A DNA stretch of 64,000 nt, from assembly GCA_014281115.1 (NCBI GenBank), contig JACONQ010000016.1:992001-1056000 (forward strand). The letters are read 5' to 3'. Positions 41,415 to 52,475 of this stretch are shown here, in pieces. A model generated the notes under the pieces. The model searched no databases, had not been told where the DNA came from, and was given only the letters and a program-made list of their open reading frames with translations. The translations under genes were made by a program, and so were the position numbers. Position 1 is the first letter of the stretch; every line of letters begins with the position of its first letter. Source of the stretch: Laburnicola sp. R22_1 (lineage: Eukaryota; Ascomycota; Dothideomycetes; Pleosporales; Didymosphaeriaceae).

Positions 41415-41900
41415 GGTTATTTTGACTTTCCTACTTTGGCAATATTTTACCACTCTGTTGATTGCAGTGCATTTCAAGTCAGGTCAAGTCAAGTTAAGTT
41501 TAACCTTCCTAATTTGGCAATTTAGTACTGCGGTATTGATTGCTGTGTATTTCGAGTATAGCCCGTATTCACAATTCGGCGATTTAACTTTCCTAATTCG
41601 GCAATTTGCTCGCTGCCCTGTTGATTACTGTGCAGTTCAAGTCCTCTTGAGCCCGCCGCACTCATAACTTGGCAAATCTCAAGTCAAGTCAAGTCAACTT
41701 CAGCTTCCTAATTCGGCAATTCCCTACCGCTCTGTCGATTACTGTGCATTTCGAGTCCACCTGGGCAGTTTAGATCTCGCATTTTGGCAAAGTTCTAGCA
41801 CTATTAATTCCTATCTAGCTCTCTATCTTTAGCTCTAGAGTCTAGGGCACTTAAACGTTCCTCCTTTAGCAATTTCCTAGCGTGTCTATCACTATTTTAA
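41415..41900 (+). repeat. Irregular tandem cluster of a 'CCTAATTCGGCAATTT' unit
   Basis: About five copies of TTCCTAATT(T/C)GGCAATTT lie at roughly 41420, 41507, 41590, 41702 and (diverged) 41868. Four of them are followed 10-15 bp later by CTGT(T/C)GATTACTGTGCATTT-like sequence. The same unit in reverse complement occurs at 45371-45420, 45577-45630 and 45770-45830. Short AAGTCAAGTC runs lie between copies. Nothing suggests coding. Confidence 0.65.
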
Positions 41901-42454
41901 AATGAGCGAACTGAAGCTAGTGTATATGAGAGGGCATATATATTAAACATCTAGGTCTTGCTTATATCCCACAGAAACGTGACTGATGACTAAGCGTACA
42001 CGCTTACTATGGTCGGCTAACGTCCCTCTTAGTGAGAATAGCCAAAGGAAAACACAACAACATATTCCACAGAAGGTTATCCTTATATTTCTATTATTAG
42101 TCTTAATCTTTCCCAGTCCTCCAGCCTTCGCAAATAGGTCTCGCGTTTAAGGTGTGACATATCAGCCTCCTAGACAGATAGGGGAACATTCACAACCGCA
42201 TAGTAACTGCCCTCTATTTTTTTATTTTTTTATATTAGTTTATAGTCGACCTAACCTTTTACAGATTATAAGACTTAATAGTAAGCATAACTAAGGTTTA
42301 ACAGCTAAAGTATATAAAAAAAAGGCGTAATTAGGATTAGCTATAGTAGGGAGCTAAAGAATAATATAATAATTATAAGGGCAGATTATATAATAGCAAA
42401 CTATAGAATAGTAACCTTAGAGTTACTATTTAACTATAGAGTTCTAAAGGGTAG
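41901..42454. other. AT-rich sequence, no gene
   Basis: Becomes strongly A/T-rich from 42200. A GAACATTCACAACCGCATAG block at about 42189 resembles GAACATTCACAACTATATAA at 45442. No ORF of note. Confidence 0.5.
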
Positions 42455-42746
42455 TGTTAAATATACGGGTATTCTTGATGAGTTAAGATAGAAAAGTAGT
42501 GGGTTGATTGATTGATTGTGTGTGTTCTGTCGGAGAAGCTTGGCTACCGCGAGAAGTAACTATCTAGTACTAAGCCGCACTAGTACTATTTAGAATAGTA
42601 CAGGGGCAGTGTAAAACAGTAGTGCGCCAGCCTTCTTAGTGTATTTTACAGTGAAATCACTGTAATTTACACTAATTACTACTGTAAGGGGCCATATAAT
42701 CGTACACACCTACCCACTAGATTTTACAGTAACTGTCTATCTGATA
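42455..42746. repeat. Solo LTR of the copia E family
   Basis: 292 bp starting TGTTAAATATACGGG and ending TATCTGATA, aligned by eye to the 318-bp LTR at 55712-56029 (shared landmarks TTGATGAG, GAAGCTTGGCTA/GAAGCTTAGCTA, AACAGTAGTGCGCCAG and CACTAGATTTTACAGTAA-like). It is flanked on both sides by ggtag (42450-42454 and 42747-42751), the five-bp duplication expected for copia. No internal region remains, so it arose by LTR-LTR recombination. Confidence 0.8.
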
Positions 42747-42751
42747 GGTAG

Positions 42752-43330
42752 TAAGATAGCCTATTAAAGGATAGTAATAAGAAAAGTAGAATAAAAGCTA
42801 GTGCCTTATTCTTATTTTAACTTACTATAAAGGCAATCTATAACTAATATAGCAACTTTAATTTCTTTTATTAATAAAACTATTATAGCTTTATTAATAT
42901 ACTATAGTAGTATAAGTAACTCTTAAACCTATATCTCTTAACTCTCTTACTTTAATAACTACTATACTAGAAAAAGTTAAATTATAAGTAAAAGGGTAAA
43001 GGTATATAGTATTACTAGTATCTAGGCCCTTTAGCTGCTAGAGCTATACCTTAAAATTTTAGTAGAGCAAATCTATAAGTTTAACTCCTCTTACTTAAGG
43101 CGTTTCTTATAAAAGTAGTAGGTAATTAATACTAAAGTATTAATTGCGCGTATATCTAAAGGCAAAAGGCTGCCCTTACTACTATTATTAAAAAGAATAA
43201 AGACTATAAGCTTAATAATAAAAAGAGAGGTATTAAAGCAAAGATCTATATATAAAATAAAAGGTAGATCTAAAATATACTAGACTAGTAGTAAAGAAAG
43301 TAACCCTAAATAATTAATATAATTATTAAC
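42752..43330. other. AT-rich decayed sequence
   Basis: Very TA-rich with no open frame. Probably an old RIP-decayed transposon, but no family can be named. Confidence 0.5.
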
Positions 43331-45201
43331 TTTAACGTACTTATAAGCGAGCTGCGAATATAAGCGAGCTACGAACCCCACTAAGTCTCTGAGCCTTTCG
43401 CAGCATATAAATTCACAACGCATTAATATTCTATTAATATAATAGCTATCCTAAATTAAGTAGTATCTATAGAAGCCTTCTTACACGTGCGCGAGTTGTG
43501 TCTAGGCTCCCTACAGCGCCTATAGCGCGCAGAAGCCTGCTGGCTTGTAACTAACTACGCCTTGCCTTGCTGTATTTCTCCCTCTAGTTGCTACTTAATA
43601 GCCTTTTAGGCAATAATATTCTCTCCCTCTGCCTTTAATAGAGTGCCTTGCTTTTAGATCCGCTTCTTTTTGCGCTGTTTATACGTTATAGCTACCTTAT
43701 TTACTCTTTGTAGAGTAGCTATCTTCTTGCGCATAAGCACTATTAAATGCGCTATTTTCTTAGCGCCTCTTATAAGCTAATTAAGCGACTAGATAACTAA
43801 GGTAGGAGAAGATTCCTAATACCTTCAAATCCGCTTACAAACTAGAGTTAACTAAGCGCCTAGCTTGCGTGCGTTGCTTAGTGTTGTAGACTCCTATAGG
43901 ACCTCTAGTAGAGCTACTAGCGCTAGCACTAGCGATAGTGTACAAAGCTTAATATTAAGCTTTAAGAGTACTGCCTCTAGATTATGTGGAACTAGCCCAG
44001 AGTCTTAAAAGCTTACGCAGATATTCTTCTTTGTAATTAACTAGTTATAGGCGGCGCGAAAGGCTAGTAGAAACTTAAGCTTAGTAATATGGTTAATATA
44101 GTTGCGTATTAGGCCCTTAACCTAGCGCCTATACGCCCGCTTTAACAGCGAGAAGCAGTCTATATTAAGTGGCTGTAGGAGGTGTAACAAATGTGGTGGC
44201 ATATATAGAGTATAGATTTTATTCTCTCTATAGATCTTCTAGAATTCGAGTAAGTTGTGGCTCTTATAGCTATTAAGTATTAGGAGCTAACACGCGCCTA
44301 CTCTACACTCTACTATATACTTAATAAAGTGCTATAGCTAGGCAACACTAAGCTTATTTATAGTCTACCTATTATTGCTAAGACTAATAGTCTAGTTACC
44401 TAGTATATTATCGTCCTTGTACTATGCCGAGAGGTAGTACTTGCTAGTAAAGATAATAAAGAGCGGAATTGCCTACCTAGTAGCGTTAATTCTGTAGATT
44501 GTTGTCACCCACTTACGATTGCCTAGCTGGATTACTTTTGGCTAACCACGTCTCTCTAAGCCTATAATAACTAGCTAGAAGGATATCTTGCCTATTAGAA
44601 AGCCAGTCTTGTTAAAGTTAAAGGTGTCCTTATCGCAGATACCGTAGGTGGCCTTTGTACATACTACTAGCTTAAACTAGGCCTGTATAGCTATTAGGTC
44701 CTTGTAGAGAGCTTGCTATTAATTGTAGGCTCGATTAAATCGCGTTGTAAGGCTGTCTGTTCGCTTAATAAAGTTTCTAGGCCACTGCTAGCCAATGTGG
44801 CCTGCACTACGCTTAGCGAGCAGCTTATTTGCCATATCTTATATAGCATCTAGAGTAGGCGCAAAGCCTTGCGAATCTAGGTTAAGTATATGCTTAATAA
44901 TAACCTCCTCTTCTAGCTTAGTAAGCTTCTTTAATTTAGGCTCACAATTGCGTTGCGTAGTAGTTCTAGCATATTGGCTGTAAAGCGTACTTTTAGGAAC
45001 ATTAAATGTCGCTGCAGCGCGATTAACGCTCTGGATCTAATTCTGATTAATAGCTAAGATAGCTAGGGAGATATCTGCTTTGTTATAGGGCAATTAAATA
45101 AGTGTTAGTTAAGCCATTATAGTTAATAGGTAACGCGTTGTAGAAAGTTAGTAGGGTTTGCAGCTTACTTATATTTGCAACTCGCTTATAAATACGTTAA
45201 A
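43331..45201 (-). mobile_element. pogo-like transposon, heavily decayed
   Basis: 1.87 kb. Inverted ends of about 54 bp: left TTTAACGTACTTATAAGCGA, continuing GCTGCGAATATAAGCGAGCT; right the reverse complement with several C-to-T or G-to-A differences. The exact boundary and target site are blurred by decay. Its interior is paralogous to the element at 471-1703. Confidence 0.7.
43480..45117 (-). pseudogene. pogo-like transposase relic
   Basis: Minus-strand reading begins at 45117 and soon shows a helix-turn-helix, SLAILAINQN, stop, IQSVNRAAATFNVPKSTLY (about residues 18-47). It then reads LKKLTKLEEEVIIKHILNLDS, GFAPTLDAI, MANKLLAKRSAGHIG and NFIKRTDSL. A later block near 44590 (revcomp) gives the Asp-preceding FNKTGFLIG-like region. 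Stops are frequent and often replace Gln or Trp. The C-terminal 500 bp (43480-43980) are low-information but alignable in direction. Confidence 0.7.
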
Positions 45202-45311
45202 CTATACACTATATAAAACTTAACAAAGTCCTTAATAGGTCTACATTAAAGAACTTATCTACCCTCTACCACCTACACTCTTCCCACTTGCACAAGAGGC
45301 TTCCTTACGCC

Positions 45312-45640
45312 GCCCCCTATCTAAGCATATAAAAAAACCTAAAATTGGATTTTCCCCGTTTCGGTGTCTTGTCTTCACCGTGCAGCGATTAACAAGAGAA
45401 GAAAATTGCCGAATTGGGAAGGTTGAAATAGGCAAGAAGAGAACATTCACAACTATATAACATCTGCCCCGCACTACGTACGCTACTCCCGCTTATACAG
45501 CAGGCTTTCTCGCGTCGTTCTCTATCTAAGCATATAAGAAACTAAAAAATAATTTTCCAATTTTAGTGTACATTCTCGACATGCAGTGATCGACAGGGCG
45601 GTACGAAATTGCCGAATTAGGAAGGTTAAATAGCTAAGAG
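45312..45640 (+). repeat. Two-copy tandem repeat, unit about 205 bp
   Basis: CTATCTAAGCATATAA occurs at about 45320 and 45524. Each is followed by an AATTTTCC / GATTTTCC block, a TGCAG(C/T)GAT block and AAATTGCCGAATT(G/A)GGAAGG. The last block is the reverse complement of the unit at 41415-41900. Confidence 0.7.
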
Positions 45641-45650
45641 AATAATGTGT

Positions 45651-46677
45651 AGATGGAATTAAGAGATGGAATTGAGCAGCGATTAAGAGGGAATTGAGCA
45701 ACGAGTGAGAGAGGGGATTGAGCAGCAATCGAGAGAGGGAATTGAGCAGCGATCGAGTGGGTAAGAATTTGACAAATCAGGAACTGAGCAGCGATCGGTG
45801 AGAGATTGCTAAATTAGGAGGATTCAAGTGTTCTGGATAGAGTTGGGCAGCGATTGAGTTAGAGATGATGCTAGAAGGTACAGGCGCATCCGTCCATTGA
45901 CTGTAGATGTGCATCGGAGTTTGTTGGAAGAGCTGGCTTCTCCCGAGCTTGTACACAACGTACTTGTCGCGTCCAAAGATAGTATCAGACGCCGCTCAAA
46001 CATGGCAAGGGCATTGGCCTACAAGGTGAGCATGTGGTACGTGCGAACGAATCTAGTCACTGTAGTATCGATGCTGGCGAAAATGAACAGACGAATCTAG
46101 TTGGCGGCAATATGAGCAAAAGTCTTTGTCAATTCGCACGCTTTTGAAGTTCTTTAAGTTGGGAAGATTTACTCGAATGAAAGCGCCATTCTAAACTTGC
46201 CCCTACTCTATCTATGCTCGGCTCGTTGGATCGCTTCCGCGAATCTTCATGGATGAACTTAGTACTATTGCCCAATCAGGCCGAGAAGACTGAGGAGGGT
46301 CATGAGGATTAAGAGGCGGTGAGAAGGACGGCCAGGCTGCAAGAGGGATGCAGAGTTGATTCGTAAACAGGGAAAGCTCCACCTTGCCAGCAGCAATTCA
46401 ATCCAGCAGGAATCTAAGCATGTACGCCACTGATCCAGCTGCATTCCAGCAGTGCATCTGGATTCTAGGTGTGTTTGAAACATAATGTGGAGAAAAAGCG
46501 CGGCCACCAAAGAGCGGCCCATGCTAGGTGGCAGAATACAGGGCTTTAGTGACGTTTGCGACATGCTCGAACGTAACATTTGAAAATGACGGAGAGAAGA
46601 ATACACGCGCGGAAGCCATCGATTTCTGTGAGCATTTGGCGCATCAATGTCGCCGTGGTAATAAGCCAAGCACAAAG
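45651..46677. other. Mostly normal-composition island, no gene supported
   Basis: GAATTGAGCAGCGAT-like short repeats at 45660-45800 (four or five copies, about 32 bp apart), then unassigned sequence with short ORFs (45897-46100 plus, 46265-46675 minus) of no recognised family. Confidence 0.45.
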
Positions 46678-46730
46678 TGTTGGATCGTTGAGATCCTTAG
46701 TCGAAAGTTGAGGCAATTGTTGATTGTAAC

Positions 46731-46899
46731 TGTAAGCAGCCTAGAGCTATGTCACATGACGACATTAGTCTCATAAGTCAGCTCGCCTACTATATACGAG
46801 CCTCTGATCACTCCATGTACGATACACAGGCATATACACATCTGAACACAGATACTTCTACGATATACACTTTCTACACATACTACCCAACTGCTTACA
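46731..46899 (+). repeat. Copia H 5' LTR
   Basis: Starts TGTAAGCAGCC and ends CTGCTTACA. It appears largely unmutated relative to the 3' copy. Confidence 0.9.
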
Positions 46900-46915
46900 G
46901 TTATAAGCCCAGCCT
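46900..46915 (+). promoter_or_regulatory. Primer-binding site of copia H (probable)
   Basis: GTTATAAGCCCAGCC directly follows the 5' LTR. Copia A (26037-26053, revcomp) and copia F (62337-62353, revcomp) carry GTTATAAGCCTAGC at the same place. The sequence is close to the complement of the initiator tRNA-Met anticodon stem-loop (TTATGAGCCC) used by Ty5/copia-type elements, with one A for G difference. Confidence 0.5.
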
Positions 46916-46985
46916 AATCCGCACTTATATACATACATTAACTCCCTACCTACCTATCCGTTAATCGAGCCTACTCTATCTTGCC

Positions 46986-49900
46986 ATGTTAAAGGCCAGC
47001 TCTTCGATCATCCTTCACGGTCCACACAACTAGGAACTATAGATCTATACTATCAAAAGGCTCGCAGAGGCTAGAGACGTATAGGGATATATTAATCCAG
47101 ATCTATCACCCCCATTAACGCTCAGCAAGCCTCAGCAACCTGCCCAGCTTCAAACTATTAATAAAGACAGATCGCCAGTAACAGAACCTACTACTAAAGC
47201 TCGAGCGCAGTATAATTAGGAAATAAGTTTCTACTATAGGGAGCTTAAGAAATACAGACAAACTAAAGATAAGATTGGCCAAATTAAAGCGCACATAGCT
47301 AACACTATTACTTAGGACCTAGTCTATCAAATTAAGGACCAAAAGTCCCTCCACAATCAGCTCAAGATACTACAGGAGCTCTACAGCCCTACAACAGCTA
47401 ATTAAGAATATTAGGTCCAGAAAGCCTATAATACTGCCAAAGTACTGCATGCTTATAGAGAGAATCTAGAGAAGTAGTATAGCACCTTTCTTACTGCCTA
47501 CAATAGGGCCAAACAACTCAAGCTACTAGAGACGCATGGCTACCAACCTCACAAGGACCTCATTCGAGCTATTAGGCAGATCGACCCTGGCTACGCTGCT
47601 ACTATCGCCATCACAGTATTCAACGCGGAAACTATCTCAACTGCCTTAGATAGCGACTCTATCCAGCCAACACTACCTAAACTACTAGCAGGATACCTAC
47701 GCTACTATCGTACGACCGCAACAAAATTAACTATCCAAGGCAAAGCATTTGCAGCTATATTAAATTAAGAGGAGTCTCTATATAGACAAAATAATAGAAA
47801 GAGACCTTATTAGGACAAGCTATTAAAGCCATTAAAGCTATGTCTCTGTGGGGATCTACACTATTAGGGACAGTGTCTGTATATCAACACCTTACAGCGC
47901 AGAGGAGGATTTATCGAAAACCCTAAAAAAGCTAAAAAGATAGTTAAATACGAATCTAAGGATATAAAAGGCATACTAAACAAGATTTGGAAAAAGAATT
48001 AGCGCTATAAGAAGCGTAGGGTTTAAGGGAGCTATAGGTCAGAACCTAATTTGATAGAAATTGACGTAGGCGATGCACCTGCAGCTAACCTTCCCCATAA
48101 AGCCTATGCTGTCTACTTATCAGCATTTAATAACGGGCTAACGCTATAACACTTCTCGCTCCTCTACTTATGGACGCTAGATTTAGCCACTAATATCCAC
48201 ATCTGCAACAATCCTACTAAGTTCTAATAGAAGGCTCCTGCATCGCCAGACGATGTTGTCCTCACAGGAGGCACAGATATGGCTATTTAGGCATAGGAAG
48301 AAGTTAAGATACTCCTATTAACGCCTTAAGGATAGAGAAAGACAAAGCTTAAGCGCGTCGCCTTAATACTAAGCTTCTTTATAAGCCTAGTCTCTCTAGC
48401 CCAACTATTATTGTTAAACGTCCATTTCGACTTAGGAAGAAACACTCTATATTGGTCCAACTTATTAGGGTTACGAGTTAAAGACATCGCTAGCCTTACT
48501 AGGCTAGGTAGTCACTGGCTAGTAGTCTATTAAACTAATTCTCTATCTACCCAATCTACTTAGCTTTAAACATTCGCTACCCATTAACGTTAGCTATAGT
48601 ACTTAGCCCTACCGCCTAAATTAAGATCGCTAAGCAAGGCCTAGCTCTATGTCCTTATAGGACATCTAAGTAATAATGCGATCAACTAACTGTTAAGTCA
48701 CGTGACAGGCATACAGCCAGCTACTAGAACTGCTTCTTAAATAGTTAACTACGAAGAATGCCTATAAAGCAAAGCATATTAGATTATCTCGTGTTAAATA
48801 GGCTATAAGATAGGGGCAACCTAAGCCTTTAAAACTATCGCTATCGACCTAATTAAGCTTAACACAAGAGCCTACAACGGTAATTAATATATCTTCTACA
48901 GGTTTGACCTATTCTTAAAGTTTTATTTTGTCTATATAATACCTAGACAAGACAAGCCTACGCTACTATCTATTATTAGACGACTAGATTAAACAATTAA
49001 ATAAGAATTCAACACAACTATTACCTTTCTTATTACTAACAATAAGCGAGGATATGGCCTAGCAGACAACTCTGCTAGAGACTACTATTAGAAAGAAGAC
49101 ATTAAGCTACAGATTAGAGCTCCACACACTAAAGAGCAGAACAGCTTAGCAAAGCGCTTAGGCAGGAGTCTTATTAAGAGAAGTTATTTAATAAGGATTA
49201 TCTCAAACCTACCTCTAGCACTTGGCTCTGAGATCTACCCCACAGCAGCATACCTGCTCAATCGCACACCCACGCGATTACTAGGCTAGAAAACACTATT
49301 CGAAATTGCCTATGGCAAGAAACCGTTAATTGCTTACCTACGCGTCTATGGCTGCCAAGCATACGCACTGCGCAAGCAGATACTATAAACAAATAAGCTT
49401 AGTCCTTAAGCTTTAGTAGGATACCTAGTTGGCTACAACTTGTTAAACATCTACCAAATCTAGATGCCTAAGGCGAGAAGCCAAGCTTATAGAGGCAAAG
49501 TCATTTATATAAGAGACGTTACCTTCTAAGAAGACCTCTTCTATTAACCACACAATAAAGCAGATCCGCTCCTATAAGGCTCTAAGCTAGAGCAATTCGC
49601 CCACAAGTATTAACTACCTTTAATACGCAGCTAAGACAGCTCTATAGAAGATTTATTTAAAGATAAGCTTACATTAGATCTAGACTAGTCTAGCCAGACT
49701 ACTACTATTATAAAGCAAAGCCAATTAACGCAAAGAGTAACAACAACCCAATACTAGACAAGAAGTTACTATTAGCAGCTTCCAATACTAAGTTAAACAG
49801 AGACTACTAAGGTTTATAGTAGCTCATAGGGCTTACCTTATAACAACTCATTATGCTCACTATTAGCTACACTAACTAGCTCACTGCTACTATCCATATC

Positions 49901-52195
49901 TCCAAAGAAGCGCAAATATAAAATATTAGATTCTATCTTATAAACAGACTTAAACTAAGTAGAGAATTAAGAACTAATTAATAGCAACCTTTATTAGTCT
50001 CACATACTACCTAAAGGGTTAACAAGATCTAGAAAGCCATCTTAAAAGAGTAGCAGCTTCTTTATTAGCACATACTAGTTAGCATACGTAGCAGCCTTAG
50101 CTATAGTATTAAAAATACAATTTCACTACACTAAGCTACCTCCTAAGCCGCGTCTCTATAGAGATATAATAAAAATGCCATCTCTATATAGGAAAGGCTT
50201 CCTCTAGGCTATAAAATAAGAAATTAGCAATGTGAAGCAAAAAGGCACGTATAAGAGGATTACCTAACAGGAGTTTAACCCGCAAGACTAAGAGGTCCTC
50301 CCATTAATGTGAGTCTTTAAGTATAAGCTTAATAATTAAAGCTACCTTACAAAATATAAGGCCCGTATCTACGTACGAGGCAATCTATAGGCAACTACCA
50401 AGGATACCTACGCAGCCACTCTAGCGGTTCGAATATTCCAAGCTCTAGTCGCTATAGCTGCCTACTTTAATATAGAAATCTGTTAATATAATGCTGTTAA
50501 CGCATTTACAAACGCTCAGCTCGTAACACTAGTCTATTATTACTTACTAGAAGGATTTTCTAACCCTAACTATCTATAGAGACTACGTCAAGCTCTATAC
50601 GGCCTAAAGACCTCACCACTACTCTGGTATTAAGAGCTCATTAAGACGCTTACTAAGCTAGGCCTATGCGAAGTTAAAGACGTTCCTTATCTATAGAAGA
50701 ATAACAAGCTTCTAGTCTTCTTCTATATAGATAATATTGTCGTACTCTGCCTACTAGCCCACAAGGCTACACTACATAAATTTAAGTAGAAGCTCCTGCG
50801 CTAATATGAGATTCGATCTCTAGGAGAGCTTTAAACGTTCTATGGCATTTAAACGCATAGAGACTATAAGAATAGCTCTATCTGGCTATTATAAGCTTTA
50901 TATATTAAGAAGCTAGCATAGAAGTATTCTTTACCAAAGCTATACACGAAGTTACTAGCTACCCCACTACCTCTAGAAGAGCTATTACTATTTAAGAATT
51001 AGGCAAATGACTTCACTAAGCACAGATATGCCTAGCTTATAGGCTCTATAGGCTACGCAGCTAAAGCTACCTAACCTAATGTCTTAAAAGCTTATTCTAA
51101 ACTAGCTAAGTTTCTTATAAATCCATCTTCACGTTATCTTAACGCAGCCTACCAGACAATCGCCTACCTGCTAGGCACTAAAGATTAAGCTCTCTACTAC
51201 ACAGCCTCTATCTTAAACAAATTAGTCTATATAGCCAACTAGACTTAGCCTAAGTTCTTTAGAGCAACAGATGCGTTGTACGCTAATAATAAGATTACAC
51301 GCAAGAGCTTATAAGGCTATATCTTCTTTTTATTTAGCGGACCTATAGACTAGAAAGCAACACTCTAACGCTGTATTACTAAGTCCACTATAGAAGCAAA
51401 GCTAGTCGCTATATTGTCTATAGGCACTAAACTAATTTAGTAGTAGAGAGTCTTTAAACAAATTAGCTTTAATCCAGATTATAAACGCCTTCTATACTGT
51501 AACAATTAGCAGACTATTTGGCTTCTTACCTCTACTACGCCTTGTCTTAAGACTACTATACGGCACGTTAATATCCATTATCACTAGCTACGCTAAGAAG
51601 CTCAATCTAACAACATTAACCTCTTATATATCTAGACAAGCTATTAACTAGCTAACGGCCTCACCAAGCTACTACCTAGGCAGAAGCACGAAAACTAGGT
51701 TTCTCTTCTTCATTTTCAACCATTTCCTTCTAAATAAGCTTCCCTACAGTATAGTACTCTTCCTAGTTTCTCCTATGTGGTTTTTACAGGTTTAACGAGA
51801 CTATATATTTACTAAGCTCTATTCTATACACAGCTCTACGCTATACCCCTACACTTTACTTAGCTCTATTATATACTTAGCTTTACGCTATATTTTACCT
51901 TTATACATAGAGCAAACATACGCGCATTATATATTAAGCTTCACCTACAAGGCTTATTAACCTTAGTATAGAACGCGAAGCAATAAGGATCTCAATACTA
52001 GCTCTAGGAGACGTCCTACTATTAGGGACGCCTGTAGTATAGAGCGAGGTCCACTAATACTACAATAGCGGACGGCTACCTACCTAGGACTATACTAATA
52101 TAGAGACTAGTTCTTAACCTAAATACAGCTGCTACACAAAGGCAAAGGGGGACCTATAGCCAATATTAGCTTTAAACATGCGTTCGAACCTAAAG
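46986..52195 (+). pseudogene. Copia H gag-pol relic
   Basis: Gag starts MLKASSSIILHGPHN at 46986, with long open stretches (LKLLETHGYQPHKDLIRAIR at about 47520). A zinc knuckle CLCGDLHY-x-GQC is at about 47845. The protease-like LDLATNIHICN block is at about 48180. Integrase spans about 48600-49500. Reverse transcriptase spans 50170-50900: DTYAATLAVRIFQALVAIAA, LRQALYGLKTSPLLWY and FFYIDNIVVL (YVDD changed to YIDN). RNase H follows to about 51700. There are dozens of in-frame TAG/TAA codons, most at Gln or Trp positions; frame is otherwise largely kept. Confidence 0.85.
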
Positions 52196-52201
52196 GGGGT
52201 G

Positions 52202-52370
52202 TGTAAGCAGCCTAGAGCTATGTTATATAACAATATTAGTCTTATAAGTTAGCTCGCCTACTATATACAAGCCTCGAATCACTCTATATACAATACACAG
52301 GCATATACACATCTAAACACAGATACTTCTACGATATACACTTTCTACACATACTACCCAACTACTTATA
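52202..52370 (+). repeat. Copia H 3' LTR
   Basis: Same length as the 5' LTR. It differs by about 16 substitutions, of which I count 15 as C-to-T or G-to-A in this copy. Confidence 0.9.
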
Positions 52371-52375
52371 GTAAC

Positions 52376-52475
52376 TATTAAGCTATGGAAGCCCTGTATA
52401 CTCCTGAGTAGAGCACGGGCCAAGGCGCTAACGTAATCACAGTACCGCTGACGTAATCACCTAAAATCCATCACA
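52376..52475 (-). repeat. Copia G 3' LTR, inner part
   Basis: Ends CCATCACA at 52475, followed by the same CACCCCCTTAGC polypurine complement seen beside the copia B LTR. The outer part is probably 46678-46730, beyond copia H. Confidence 0.5.

Larger units (their letters stand above)
46731..52370 (+). mobile_element. Copia H: full-length Ty1/copia retrotransposon, plus strand
   Basis: 5,640 bp with 169-bp LTRs (46731-46899 and 52202-52370) and a perfect gtaac target duplication (46726-46730 and 52371-52375). A primer-binding-like GTTATAAGCCCAGCC follows the 5' LTR, and AACCTAAAGGGGGTG precedes the 3' LTR. The 3' LTR carries about 15 C-to-T or G-to-A changes relative to the 5' LTR. Confidence 0.92.
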
